Source of the DNA: Hybos culiciformis
Taxonomy: Eukaryota > Arthropoda > Insecta > Diptera > Hybotidae
Assembly (NCBI GenBank): GCA_964007475.1
Contig: OZ023274.1
Location: 50,797,678 to 50,861,677, forward strand
Direction of reading: 5' to 3'
Length of the DNA: 64,000 nucleotides
The notes beneath the pieces are model-generated. The model worked only from the letters and a program-made list of their open reading frames with translations. It was not told the origin of the DNA and did no database searches. Of this stretch, positions 1 through 13,660 are shown one piece after another. A program made the position numbers and the translations under genes. Positions within the stretch are counted from its first letter, which is position 1. The number at the start of each line of letters is the position of its first letter.

Positions 1-3000
1 ATTTTTTAAAAGATTTTTTTTTTCAATATTTCTTTTAATTCATTTTACTTTTAATACTCTTTTTCTACTTTAATTATCATGATTTATTATTTTTTAACAC
101 TTAAACAAAAAAAAAATAATATGTATAGAAAACACAAAAATTGCGATTATTATGTGATTCGGTACCTTGACCTAAATTTATTTATTTTTTTTTTTTAATT
201 TAATGGAGCAATCACCTATTACTAAATAAATATAAGTATGTACGTACAATAATATAAAGATGAATTATTGTATGCTTAGTGATAATTAAATAAAAATAAT
301 TTACAAAAAATAGTAAGTTTCCCATACTAATCATGGTTTCAAGAAAAAGATCATTTATAATATCTTGAAGCAACACAAAATAAGGTATAATTACAATTAT
401 TATTATTTTGAGAAAATATCGCATCGATTAGTAAATTAATTTAGTTTAATTTTTAAATACAAGCGATTCTCACACACAATAAAATCTAAAGTAAAGATTG
501 AGGTTTGAAACAAAAAGGATATTGGGGAAAAAAATACTAAAAAATTTTGGATAGAAGAGACTTGTAATTAATTTCTAAATAATTTTATTCAGATTTGAGG
601 ACATGAATAACATGAATAACATAATGTTTTTATTATATAATGTTTTTATTATGTTCTACGATTCCGAAAGCCTCAACCGCCCAAGAATCTCAAAATTTTA
701 ATATATATAAATGTGCATAGCAGATAGGTTGAATTAGACTGTAAACAAATTTCAATAAAAATGGATGTATGGATAGGATCGATTGTAGAAATATTTAAAA
801 ACCAAATTTTGATCGAAAGTATTTCAAATCGAAAACGATCTCCGTACTTTAACTAAAAATAGCAACTAAAAATAGTTTAAAGCCTCTTTCAGAGAGAATA
901 CTGTATCAGAGATACTAATTGCGGAATACTGTATACGGCGTATTATGTAAGCAAGATACTGATACTATATACGGTTTACTATGTTATGTGACATAATAAT
1001 ATCATATATTTTAATAAATAATAATTCAGTATCTCGGTGAAAGAAATACAAGACTGTATACTGTACCCGATACTGAATTTCGTGTGGAAAACTTTAATAA
1101 ATGTTTTTTCAGTATCTCGTGTACACATAATTCAGATATAGGACCATCGTCTGGAATGGGCCTAAGAGTTAGTATTAATGTTACTATTCATTATTATGTA
1201 AATTCCTATACTGACAGACAAATGGTTAAGCTAAGCTTCAAATAGTAGAAAAAAAAAAAATAATGAAACATGAATTTATCACAAAAACTCACACAATTCA
1301 ATATAAGAAAACGATCCCAAAAAGTCATGAGTGAAATCATTGTACATTGTTCATTATATGAAATTGCTATGAAGTGTGATAAAGGTAATTTAATTTTTTT
1401 TTTAGATAAATTTGATAATATTACATTTTTAAATTTAAAATAAAATGTAATGTAATTTTCACTCAAAGTGTTTTATTTATTTATTTTTTATTTTTTTTGG
1501 TTTAATTTAACCGAAAGGGTCAATCAAATGGAATTCCATGAATAAAAGATAAATATATTATTTTGGTCAAACAGAGTCTTACATAAGATTTATTTTGAAA
1601 GTCTCTATGCGGTATCAGTTACATTTACCATTATTTTATTGAGTTGATTTTTTTTTTTTTTAAATATATATACAAGTATTTACGCTTAAATCAAATAAAT
1701 TAAAATGTTTTGCAACAATTAGAAACAAAATATATATAAAAAATAGTTAATAAAAAAAAAAACACATTTTGTAGGTGGGTGCAAAATTTCCAAATTTAAT
1801 TAATTTTTTTTTTCTCTAAAATATATGTATATAAAAATATATACATTGTACATACATATGTATAGTTTTGGGTATAAATAGCATAAAATAAATTAATATC
1901 TACATAAAAGTTTCTCAGGAAGGCAACTATTATTAGCAATAACCTTTTTTGTTGATGATTTAAAAAAAAATAAATTATTAGTTTTATTTCATGCTGTAAA
2001 CCAATTTCAAAGAATTCGATTTCCGTAGAATAATTAATAAAGCCAAAAAAAAAGGTGACTTCCTATTTACAAACGAATTTTCTTAAAATGCAGAAAATAA
2101 GTTCGTTATTTCATAACAAACTTTAGATGTGTACACTTTTAATATATTCGAAACTAAATAAAGTAATAAATTAAAAATTGATGTCAAAAAAATTATTTAA
2201 TTTTTGATTAAAAGAATTTTTTATTTATTTTATTTTTTTTCAAAATATCAAGCGTTTATTTTAAGTATGTATAGTAATAAGTACAGGATTTTCACAATTA
2301 ACATTGTATTTTTTAAATTATCATCCCATTAATAATGTATATAAAATAATTAGAGCGAATATTTAATTGATATTATACATCGAAGCTTATTATTAAGCTT
2401 GTAATTAAGTTTATTTAATGAATACGAAAAAAAATTTTTTTTCTCTAGTATGTATCTCAAATATTTTTGTACATTTCAAATAATCTATACCTAGATTTTA
2501 ATTTTTAAGTTTTACGTTTATGTTGGAGCTGCAACAAAACAAAATAAAAGCTTCGATAAAAGCAGTCGCGCTGTTAGTTTATGATATTTATTCAATAAAT
2601 TCAGAAATTAAAATTAATAATTCAATATGCAATTTTTAGATTATATAGTTCAGTAAAAAAGAAATCCTAATAATTTATTATTAACAATAAATTAATAAAT
2701 TTGGTAATTTATTAACGATACTACTTGCAAAGAAAATGAACTCAGTTCTTATCACAGCCAATTATCGTTGTTTTAACATAAATCGCTCTATTAAAAAGCA
2801 TGTATCAATTTTCTACCCAATTTGCAGCGCAGGCCCAACAGAATATATAGCGTATAGAAAAGGACTTAATAAACTCGACATTCAAATTCAGTAAATGTAG
2901 TTTAAAGCATAAAATAGAATCTGAATGAACAACAATTTTTGTTTTATAATTTTTTATTGATTTATATGACAAAAAAAAAAAGAAAAAAAAAAATTGGTAT

Positions 3001-5436
3001 CATATATTTTTTATAAGAAATATCGTAATAAAGTTTTTGTTTTCAATAAATACAATAAAGAATTTTTATTTCTCAAACCAAGTATATGCATGCAGAGAGG
3101 TAAATAATATATTTTGTTTTGAAAATACATAAATTAGTTTTTGGTTATATTTATACTATTCATAGAATAAAAATATTATGTCCACACCATTTTCTTTTGG
3201 ATGGATAAATATATGTATTATGTTTTCTAATTGAATTTTTTTTTAGAAAATAGTGTTTCATTTTCATTGAATGAAAAATCTGCCCCCTAGCTCAGTGAAG
3301 TAATATTCCTCTTTGAATGATGCACCCAGATCTTGGGATTTAAACGTCTTTTGTGACATATTCCTGTGGAATTATGTAAATGTGTACACCGACATCAGAA
3401 CTATTATTCGTGAACACATACTTAATTCTAATTTGAATTTATCTAATCAACAAAATCGTGGTGTCCATTTGAACGAAATTCTTTTTAAAGCATAATTGTA
3501 ATAAGTTTTCCTTAACTTGATTTTACAATCCTAAATTATTAATTCTATTCGAATAGAATTTGAGATAAAGATTTTCGAAAAAGACAAATAATAAGTTAAA
3601 TTTAGTAATAATATATACACTATTTTAACCCTTTCATTGATTTGGTTCATGGAAAGGATGTATGTATCTATACCCGTATAATATAATAAAAATCCTGAAT
3701 TTTCAAAATACTTAAATGAATTTAAATCAGTTCTTTAACCGCATCTTTTTCAAACATTTTTGAATATTTACAAATTTATAATTTTTTAATTGTTTATGTA
3801 GACAAAAAATTTGGTTTACAGGTAGAGATAAAAAAAAAAAACCAAATTTAAAAACATTTTTATGGCCTTTGTTTTTCTAAAGAATCAAATTTTTATTCTA
3901 TTTATTTAAAAATGGCAAAAAGAAAAACTCAATAAAATCATAAAGTTCATTTCTATTTTTTTTTTTTTTTTTGAAAAGCAAAACTAAATTTTTACCTGCA
4001 TTGACAAAAATTAGTTTTTTTTTTTTTTGAAATTACAATTAGGATAAAATGTTAATATGTATGACATACATATATATGATTATTAATATACATAATTTAT
4101 TTTATATAAACCGGTACAAACGGTGCAAAAATTAATATTTAGGTGAAAAAAAGTTTCTTAAGTTTTATATTTTTCTTATTTAAAGAATCCCCTTTATGCA
4201 AGTTTTTTGTTAATTTAAAAAAACCTTTTTGATTTTTCAACTATATTAATTTATTGATCATCGCAGAAATTTACCAGTAATGTAATGGTGACCAATCCAA
4301 AGTTTTAAATTTTTTTTTCATACGTTACGTTATCGAGAATTACATTTGAACCATCGTCAAATTAAAAAAAAGTATAAATAAGTATGGACCCGCAAGGAAA
4401 AAACATTCGCCATCACAGTATATTTCCTTTCTAATACAAGGGCTTCAGAACAAAAAAAAACAATTGGAAAATTCCACGAAAGAACGAACAGTCTTTCTCC
4501 TAAAAATTTATTCCTGACAAAATAAAATGATGAAAAATATTCTTTTGATTTAATTAAAAAAAATTATTTTCCAATGTTAGGTAACTGATTTTGGTAAAAA
4601 AAAAAAAAAAATTTCTATACCAAAATTTGTTTTTCTTGAAAATTGTGGGTTCATTTGATAATGATTATTAAGTAAGGTAAGGTTTTTCATTCCTTCAATT
4701 CAATAGGAATATTTAGATAAATAATTTAGAATATTTTTTATTCGAATTTTATACAAAATATTTAATTTTATACGTTTAATGTACTCTTTCAATGAATTGT
4801 CGTCATTTCAATATAAATATGTTTTTAATTTTGAACTATGTAAACATAATATATACACATATATTCTTTTTCTTCTTTAAAATAAAACGCATTCGATATA
4901 ATGTAGAGACAAGTATAACTTTGAAAGTTACAGTCTTTGTTTATTTTTATAATTGTTTAGAATTGTGAATTCAGCTGTATACTTGATATTGACGCAAATA
5001 ATTTTCTTCGTTTATTATTATTTAAAGGAAAAAATTTGAAGTGTTCTATAGTCTATTTTTTCATTATTGAATTGTTGGCTTTATAAAAATAAATCCATTA
5101 GTATATTACATTTCTTTTTTGACATAAATATAGTTTGCTTATACTGATATTCAATTTTTTATAGAATTTGGACATAAAAAACATATACATAATATTAATT
5201 TGTTCTTTAATGTTGATTTTAAACTTTTTGGTATTTTATTATAAATAATATATAATAAAGTGTTTTAAATAATTCATGATGTCCTTATTGATTGTTTTTT
5301 TGTTTTTTTTTTTTAAATCAAAGATCTCAAAATTATGCTTGAACTTTAAAAATTTCAATATTCATAATGTAGATACTTATAAGTGTATAAAATATTTTTT
5401 AATAAATAAATAAAATAAATAAAAATCTAAACTCAC
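1..5436 (-). other. Intron of ftz-f1 downstream of the DNA-binding-domain exon
   Basis: No coding exon is recognisable. The expected next exon (Ala-Val-Arg, FTZ-F1 box, ligand-binding domain) was looked for on the minus strand and not seen, so the intron exceeds 5.4 kb. The region is mostly A/T runs, with one inverted-repeat module at 886-1043. A 60-codon open stretch at 3313-3495 has no recognisable domain and no splice context. Confidence 0.75.
886..1043. repeat. Imperfect inverted repeat, MITE-like
   Basis: CTTTCAGAGAGAATACTG at 886-903 faces CAGTATCTCGGTGAAAG at 1027-1043, whose complement is CTTTCACCGAGATACTG. The interior carries further ATACTGTATAC-type motifs, and CAGTATCTCG recurs at about 1110. 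No clear target duplication flanks it. It may be a decayed foldback element. Confidence 0.4.
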
Positions 5437-5808
5437 CTTCTAATTTCATTCCAACTTCTAAACATTTTTGAAAACGGCAAAATGGACATCTTTTTCTTTG
5501 GGTTTTATCAATATGACATGAACGTTCAGCAACACATGTATAAACTTTTTTATTTTGTACAGTGCGTTTAAAAAATCCTTTACAAGATTCACATGTTAAT
5601 AGACCATAATGATAGCCACTAACTTTATCACCACAAACTGGACATAATTCTTCAAATAAATATTTAAAATCAACTGGTTCACCTGAACTACCAGAACTAC
5701 CAGATTGATTTTGACCACCGGTACTACACGATGGAGGTGGTAGCAGTGATGCATAACTACCTGTACCATTACTGCTATTAATAATATTATTACCAGTTAA
5801 ACTACCAA

Positions 5809-5841
<33 letters not shown>

Positions 5842-6460
5842 TGGTATTAATACCACTTGAACCACCTGCACTTTGTTGTGAATTTGACGATGTATTATCC
5901 TGATAACCTGTTGGAAATATATATTGTGAATCAAAATTATAAATATATGAATAAGAGAAATTTGAATTTGCTGTTGAATTTTGTTGTTGCTGTTGCTGTT
6001 GTTGTTGCTGCTGTTGCTGTTGTTGTTGTTGTTGATAACTATTATAATTATTATAATATTGTTGTTGCTGCTGCTGCTGCTGGTGCGAATGAGAATGATG
6101 ATGATGATGATGTCCACCAGAACTATTACTATTAGTATTATTATTATTATTATTACTTGTATTATTGTTATTATTATTATTATTATTGTTGGTATTATTA
6201 TTATTATTATTATTAGCTAAATGTAATGATGTATTTCCAATAGAATAAACATAATCTGATGGTGTTGTTATTTGATCACCAGAACTATTTAATTCATTAC
6301 CAGATGAGCTGTGTTGATTAGATGTCGTCGATGTCGATTGAGATGCCGTACCGTGTGACGGACTCGACGGCTGTTGATCCAAATTCATTGAAAATGGTGA
6401 TATGTTAAGCGACGACATAAACGACGCTGTTGCCTGTTGTGATTCCATGTCTAATAACAT
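5437..6460 (-). CDS. ftz-f1: FTZ-F1 nuclear receptor: beta-isoform start and DNA-binding-domain exon (partial gene)
   Basis: Orphan nuclear receptor of the NR5 class, a monomeric DNA-binding transcription factor that controls segmentation and ecdysone-timed development in insects. The ATG at 6460 opens 341 codons plus one base, then a GTGAGT donor follows 5437 (phase 1). The N-terminus reads [14 protein letters not shown] and then [15 protein letters not shown], as in insect beta-FTZ-F1. Residues about 83-114 are Asn-rich, 117-126 His-rich, 127-160 Gln-rich and 207-217 Asn-rich. The two-zinc-finger DNA-binding domain occupies residues 273-341, starting [14 protein letters not shown], with P-box [10 protein letters not shown] and ending [14 protein letters not shown]. 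All zinc cysteines are present. The phase-1 donor after Lys-Leu-Glu matches the family, where Ala-Val-Arg and the FTZ-F1 box would follow. Those exons and the ligand-binding domain are not found in the 5.4 kb to the left, so the gene is cut by the window edge. An open frame extends 29 codons upstream of the ATG, but it is Lys/Phe-rich and looks untranslated. Confidence 0.95.
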
Positions 6461-9359
6461 TTTTTTTGAAGAAGTTGTCAAATTTGTTTGTATATATTTA
6501 AAAGTTGCAAAAAAAAAAAGTTTTTTTTTTAGATAGAAACCGTACAAAAGTTTTCTTTTTAATTTATTTGTTGTTGTTTCGTCTTCAAAATGTCATCCAA
6601 TTTTTTTTTTTTTAATTGTTATTTTTGGACTTGAGATTTTGTTTACTCTTTTATTTTTTGTTTTTTTTTTTTTAACTAATTTCGAATTGTAAACTTTTTT
6701 AGCTATAAGTTTTTCTTAACATCTTCGTAACAGAAGTTTTGGGTATCTTTTTGCCAAACTTAAAATGATATTATTCTTTCTGTTTTTTTTTTATTTAATT
6801 TTTATTTTGTTCAATGATGAAAATAAAATTAAATCAAAAATTAATTCAAAATTAAAATGAAAAAAATAAAATAAAAAGTTTTTTGAAAACAAGAAATTTT
6901 GCGAGTTTTTTTTTGTTTATTTTTTCAAATAAAAAAAAAGAAATAAATTAAATTTTGTTAAATAAAAAAAAAAAATATTTTGTCCAAATTAGAAAAATTA
7001 CAACTCCAATTTTTTTTTTTTTTTTGAATCAAACTTTAAAATTTTGCATTATTTTTTTTCGATTTAATTTTTTTGAAAAATATAAATTTAGCAAAAATAG
7101 AATTTCATTTTGCAACAACATTATTTTAATAATTTAATTTTTTTTTTAATTTAATTTAATTCGAAATTTTTTCTGTGTACAATTTTCTTTTTATTTATTT
7201 TTTTTTTTTGTGTTTTTCAAACAATGGTTTTTTTTTTTTTTTTTCAATAATTAAAGAATTTTTTTGTTTGTTTTTATATTTTTTGTTGTTTTTGTTTACT
7301 TTAAATTCTTTTCTTTCTTTTTTTTTTGTTGTTGTTTGTAGCTTTAATCTTTTTTGATTTTATTTTTTTTTATTTGTTGATTATAAATCTTAATTTTTAA
7401 TTTAAAAATAATTCACACTAATTCTCTTTAATTAATTTTTTTTATTTTAAAAATTTTTTTTTTTTAATTTTTTTTTAATTTAAAGAATTAAAAAAAAAAG
7501 AGTTGATTTATAAAAAAAAAATTATGAAAATATTCTAGAGATATCCTTTATGACATATTTTTTTTTTTTTCCTTTTTAATAATTATTATTTACGACAAAA
7601 ATAAAAATGTTCAAATAGAAAAAAAAAAAATGGAAAAAAAAAAAAAACAGAAACCATCTATGTATATTATTATTATGTTTTTTTTTTACCGTTATCCTTT
7701 TTCATATAAAATATTATTCTTCATTCTTCGTGCCCTTATTTATAAAATATTCTTCTTTATGTACAATATATATTATATATTTCGTGATGTGAAAAAAAAT
7801 AAAATAAAACCAATATATAGGTTTTTATATATTATTGTTATGTACAACAATTTGACATATATAATTAGAATATATATAAATTTTTATATAAATGTATATA
7901 TACTATGTATAACGAATACATAACATTGATTATAGTATGTACATAAAATGTATATTATATGTAGGTAGCTATATATATAAGATAGAATTTCGTTTTTTCT
8001 TTTTAAGTTAGAGATATAAATATCTTCTTTTTTAATTTCTTTTTTTTTTTTTTAATATTTTTTACATAATTTTTTACAAACTACTTTTTTTAATTTGAGT
8101 AGAAAAAAACAAAAAAAAAATAATTTTTTTTTTTTTAATTTAATATTTAATTTTGATTTCGTTTAATAATTGTATAAAAAAGAAAAACAAAAAAGCACCA
8201 AATTTTTTTTTTTTTTAATTTTTTAAATTAATCACTTTTTTCTATAAAAAAAAATCGTTTTCAAATATTTTATTTTTTTTCCAAATTTTCTTCCTTTCTT
8301 TCGTTTTTCCTTTTTGACCGATTTTGAAATTTTGAAAATTTTTAATTATTTTTTTTTGAATAAATATCACAATTATTTGTTGAAAATTTCGATTAATTTT
8401 GTTCTAACTAATTTTTTTTAATTTTTAATTTTTAATATATTTATAATGCTTTCAAGTTATGTTTTTTTTTTTTTTATTTTTTCCTACTAGAAAATTATTA
8501 CTTTTTTTCTTTTTCAAAATCATAAATAATTAATTTTTTTTTTTCAATTAACAGTGTGTGAACAAAGTACGAAATATTTTTAATTCATAATAACATTATT
8601 TTGTTTGTTGTTTCTATCGATGATTTTTTTTTGGGTCCAAGAATCGAGTTGTTTTTTTTTTTTTTTTAATAATTCTTCGTCTAAAAATATCCTTTTTAAT
8701 GTTGATTTTATTATTTTTTTTATTAAGTTTTAAAGTTAAAATTCAAAATATTCACACAATATTCATAATCCTGGATAGTTGAGATATTGTGTAAAAATTT
8801 TGATTCATATTAATTAATTAAAATAATATATTTTTTGTTTTGTTCTAATTTTGAATTTAACACGAAATTTGCAAATTAATTTTTTTTTTTCAATTTAATT
8901 AATTGGTTTTTTTTTTTATATATAATTTTATTATTACCGAAAATATTATGAAATATAAAAAAAAAAGAAAAGAACAATAACGGAAAATTTTAAGTTTTCT
9001 TTCTAAAAAAAAAAAAAACAAAAATTTTGTTTTCTTTTTAGAAATTTGTAAACATTATTCGCCAAACCAAATTTATAAAAGCGAAGAATAAGAAAAACAA
9101 AAAATATAAAATTGTTTTAAAAAAATTCAAAAATTCATATTTTTTTTATTCGAAAGAACGAGAAATTTTTTTTTGTAATTATTATTGCGAAAAAAAAATA
9201 AATAAATTTTTTTTTATTTTAATAATAATAAAAATTATAAATATTATTTTTTAAATAAATAAAAATTCTTAAAACAAAAAAAAAAAAGTTATAAATTTTT
9301 TTTTTTTTTTTTTTGTTTTCTGATCAAATATCGAGCGAAAAACACGAGTAACAACTTAC
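6461..9359 (-). other. Poly-A/T-rich region just upstream of the beta ATG
   Basis: Almost pure A/T homopolymer runs, with no codon-like stretch on either strand. It is presumably 5' UTR or intron of beta ftz-f1. The acceptor that would join the candidate exon at 9360 could not be fixed. Confidence 0.6.
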
Positions 9360-9440
9360 GCGGACAACGATTGACTAACTTGGCCAAGTAAATATTAGGA
9401 ATACCCTTACTACTGATACCGTACTAAAAAGTATAATAAA
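9360..9440 (-). promoter_or_regulatory. Candidate promoter and short noncoding first exon for beta ftz-f1
   Basis: On the minus strand a TATA-like TTTATTATAC (9440-9431) is followed by an arthropod-type initiator TCAGT (9416-9412). About 55 nt of unusually GC-rich sequence then ends in a consensus donor, TCCGC|GTAAGT, with the last exon base at 9360. The block lies 2.9 kb upstream of the beta ATG on the same strand. That suits an internal beta-specific promoter, which insects are known to have. The TATA spacing, about 17-26 bp, is a little short. No transcript evidence is available, so this is inference. Confidence 0.33.
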
Positions 9441-12400
9441 AACACAAAAAAAAAAAAGCAAGCATGTACAGAATTTCGTTTTTAAAAACTATTATAAAAT
9501 GATTTTTGAAAAAAAAAAAAAAAATACCACCAAAAAATTTTTGAGTATTAAATAATATATAAATTTTTTTTCTTCATTATTATGAAATGAATAATATATA
9601 TTTCTTCTTATTAGTATTTGTGTATAAACGAGAGCGAGAGTGATTTTAATGTATTTGTGTGTGATTCTTGAATAAGAAAAAAAAAATTTTATATATATTT
9701 ATTTTTATTGAAGTTTTTGGAAAATTACATTTAGAGTATCTAAAGCTTATAATAATAAAAATAATAAAGCTTAAAAAAAATAATAAATAAATATATTATT
9801 TTGGGGAGAGAAAATTTTTAAGCTTTTTAATTTTTCTTGTTATTTAGAAAAAGTTTTTTTTTTTTTTTTTTATAACTTTTGGTTGTTTCAATATTGCGTT
9901 TTCTATAAAAGTTTACATATTTTATAATAATTTTTTTTTTTTTTTATTTATATCGTTATTATTGCATTTTTTTTTTTTTATGCAATTGCAATTTTTTTCT
10001 GGGTCATATATAGATTTATTTATTTTTTTTTTAAATTTCGATTAAAAAAAAATAATATATACTAAGTTTAGTGAAAATGAAGAAAATTGAAAATAATAAA
10101 ATAATATTGAAGAATTTATACTATATAGAATTGGCTTGATTTTGAATTTAGATTGGATCGATCGCAGTCTTCAAAAATTATTTGATAAAAAATATCAAGC
10201 TCTTGATATATTAATTCTAATTTAAAACTAATCTAAACCAAATAGATGTTCTAACTAAGCCAGCTATATTCTGAATTTTTTTCATATTGTCTTGCGATCC
10301 CGGTTAAATCCTCCTTGTGTCAAATTCTTTATCATTTTCATACATACTTTTATTTAATTCTGGATCGATTGAATTAATGATTTGAATATCTAAATATCTA
10401 CTATAATTCTATAAAATCACATCATACATGAAATTTTTACCTTTATATATACTTACTACCCAACCCGGCATTACGTATATTTTTTTTTTGACATTAATAT
10501 AAAAAAAAAAAACAACACCATAATAACAGAGAGATAGCTTTTGTTTATAAAATAAGAACACACATTTTGATTTTATTTTTTTTTTTCTAAAATTTATAGG
10601 TTATTCTTGCAATATAAATTTTATACATTAGAATATCATCTATACATGTACGTACAGTCAGTCATATATATCAAAACCAAATGACAGGAGTTTTAAAAAA
10701 AAAAATTTAATGCAATTTTCTTTAGCAAACAAAATATTTGAAATATAAGGGATGAATATTTATTTAAAAATATAAAAAAAAAACTAAAAAAAAAAAAAAA
10801 AAAAGGAAAATATAAATTAAAATTTATGTCGATATTACTAATTTTTTTTTTTTTATGAAAGCTTTTGTCTACGTAATGACCTAATTGAAATGCGCATGTC
10901 GCAACATTAATTAAAATTATACGCACATTAGTATAACAACATCATACTCTATAATTATTTTGAAATATTATTGTTTGAAAAAAACATAAATAGAAGAAAA
11001 ACTAAAAACCATAAAATTAAGGTACCCTTTATCTATTCCAAATGAAGGAAAAAATTATATATATGTATATAATAAAAAAAAACATTGGGATTCCCTCTCA
11101 GACCTTCAAAACAATATTAAAAAGAAAAAAAAAATTGTTATACTTTAGAAAAAAAAAAGGTTCATTTTGGTGTGAAAAAAAGCTCTATTGAAAATGAGAG
11201 TTGGAAAATCTACAAATATGAAATTTATATATTTAAATATGAAAAACTTTTTTCTTTTTTTTTTTGTATCTTGTAGGGGTAACCTATTCACTATACAGCA
11301 TTGAAAAAAAAATACAAAAATTAAGCTCAAAGAAACAACAACAGAGAAAAAAAAAACTTAAAAATATAATTTTGAACTAAATTAAAAACATTAAGAATTT
11401 TGCTTAATGAGGACTTGGAAAAAAAAAACAAAATATACATAAATTCACAATGTACACAAATTGTTTTCAGCTTTTTTTTTTTTATGTTGTGAAAATCTAG
11501 ATCAAATGTGCATTCTACATACGGTGTTTTTTTTTTTTTTTAATGTTTTTGTTATTATTTTTATGGGGAGGTGGATTTACCCTAAATTAGTTTTTAATTG
11601 AATAGGTATACAAAAATTTTAATATTAAAATGACAATAAATAAATAAAAAAAAAAAAAAAGATCATTTTTTATTATGTCATTTTTTTTTTTTTTTCTAAC
11701 TATAAGAATGCCAAAGGCTTTATTTTTTTTATATATGGTTAGAAAATTGAAAAAAAGTTTTTGCTTTAGTAATTTGTGATCTACATATTATATGAAGAAT
11801 TATTGAAAAATTGTATAATAGGCCCTCATTTAACTTTATTAAAATTTTTTTTTGATTAAAAAAGGCGCAGTAGTAACTTTCGAAAAAACAAAAGTACTAT
11901 AGAACTAAAGTTGCATTTTTGATAGTGTACTATTAGTGAGACACTATTAAAGTGCATAAAAAAAAAATTCTGGAAAAATAGAATTACTTCGCTTCTTTTA
12001 GCTCAATTCCAGTCTTGATAAAAAAAAATTTTTTCAATAAAAATTCTTGACTTAAATTTGAAATATCTAGTTTAAGTCTTGATTCAAGTAAAAAAAATTG
12101 TTTTTATTAAGTACCAAAGTATTAAATTAGATTATTAGAATCTTAACTTGTGGCAGGATTTTTTTTCTTGTTTTTTTTTTTAACTATTTTTAGGCAAAGA
12201 ATATAATTAAAAAAGAATTTATTAAAAATAAAAATAAATATTACAAAATAAGTTTTTAAAATTATACTTTTTATGTTCTGAATAAAATTAATTATTATTA
12301 AACATTTATTTTTTATTTTTTTTTTTAGAACGTAAAGAAAATTATTTTTTAAATAGACTTATAAATCTGAAACCGAAATTTGAACTAATTTCATGAAGTT

Positions 12401-13524
12401 ATTAAAAAAAAAAATAAATAAATTATATTTAAAAAAAAAAAAAAAAAAAAAAATTTTCATTAGCAATTTCGTTAAAAAAAAAACAAAAAAATTAAAAAAG
12501 ACGAAAATTATATTTATTAAAATTTGTACTGAATATGCATCAAAAATGCATACATTTAAAAAAAAATATATAAAATAAATAAATAAAAAAATATACAAAA
12601 ACTTAAAACTAGGTCAACCAAATTAATCCAATTCTTCAATGTAAATATAAAATGCAAAAAAAAATAAAAATAAAAAATATATAAACAGATTTTTTTTTTT
12701 TTTCATTTTTGCAATATATACGTTGTCATCACAAAATTCATTGGCGAAATAATTTTTTTTTTTTTTTTTACTACATTTATTAAGCTTAATTGGGATTTCA
12801 CATTGATTCTGTAAGTAACTATACTTATTTGAATTGTAGAATTTCAGACGGGCGGAACTCTATTTTAAACTTGAAACTTCAGAACAATTTCAATTCAATT
12901 CAATTTATTTATTTCTCAATTCAACAATATACATTACAATTTCTTATACTTAGAAGTTTAGATTCTAAATTGATCCGTACAGCTATAATATTTTTTTTTA
13001 CTACTTAAGTTCAGAACAATTTCATATTTTAATAAGATACTGTGATTATAACATTGATGACAGTAATTGACATTTTACGGTAAAATTTAGATAGATTTGG
13101 TTTTGCTTTAATAACTGACAGTTAAAGTAACATGTACAATAGAATCTCAAATTAATTTTATTAAGTCATTTAATCCGCATATTTATATTCAATAATTACT
13201 CGACTATTAAAATGCAATTACAAAAATTAATTTACAAAACAAAAAAATTCATTCTGGCTATTGATTTTATTTGAAAAAAAAAAAAAAAAATATTATTCTC
13301 AAATTTCTGGTGCCAATAAAATTTTGACCGATTTTCTTTTCTATACCTAAATTTTTTATTTTTCTCGGTTTTTATGAATTAACTCCCACCAAAAAATAAT
13401 TTTTTTTTAAAAGAATTATTTCATTTTAATATTTATTTAATGTATACAAAAACAACAGAAACTGAACTACCATTAAATGACAACAAAAAAAAAAATTTAT
13501 TTTTTTTTAAATGAAATTAAGCAT

Positions 13525-13660
13525 TGCAATACATGACTGCTGCTGCCAGTGTACCTGTGTGTGCATTATTTTTTATGAATATTATTTTTATGAACAGCAG
13601 TACGAAAACTAAAATCTTGACATTGCACACTGCCAAGATTAGCAATCAGTGTAATTGCGA
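13525..13660. other. GC-enriched block with a short stem, function unknown
   Basis: The left part reads GACTGCTGCTGCCAGTGTAC and the right part is a hairpin with arms ATCTTG and CAAGAT around a GC-richer loop. It stands out from the surrounding A/T runs. It could be a conserved regulatory element or a repeat remnant. Confidence 0.25.

Noticed and set aside
2750..2775. TATCACAGCCA, identical to the start of the miR-2/13 family
   Set aside because: No complementary arm lies within about 60 nt on either side, so no precursor hairpin forms. Probably a chance match.
5797..6220. Leu-, Ile- and Val-rich frames overlapping the beta ftz-f1 exon
   Set aside because: They are off-frame or antisense readings of the CAA/CAG and AAT repeats that encode Gln and Asn tracts.
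12790..13008. 72-codon frame with a repeated TTCAATTCAA motif
   Set aside because: It contains simple repeat and has no domain. A retrotransposon tail is possible but cannot be supported.
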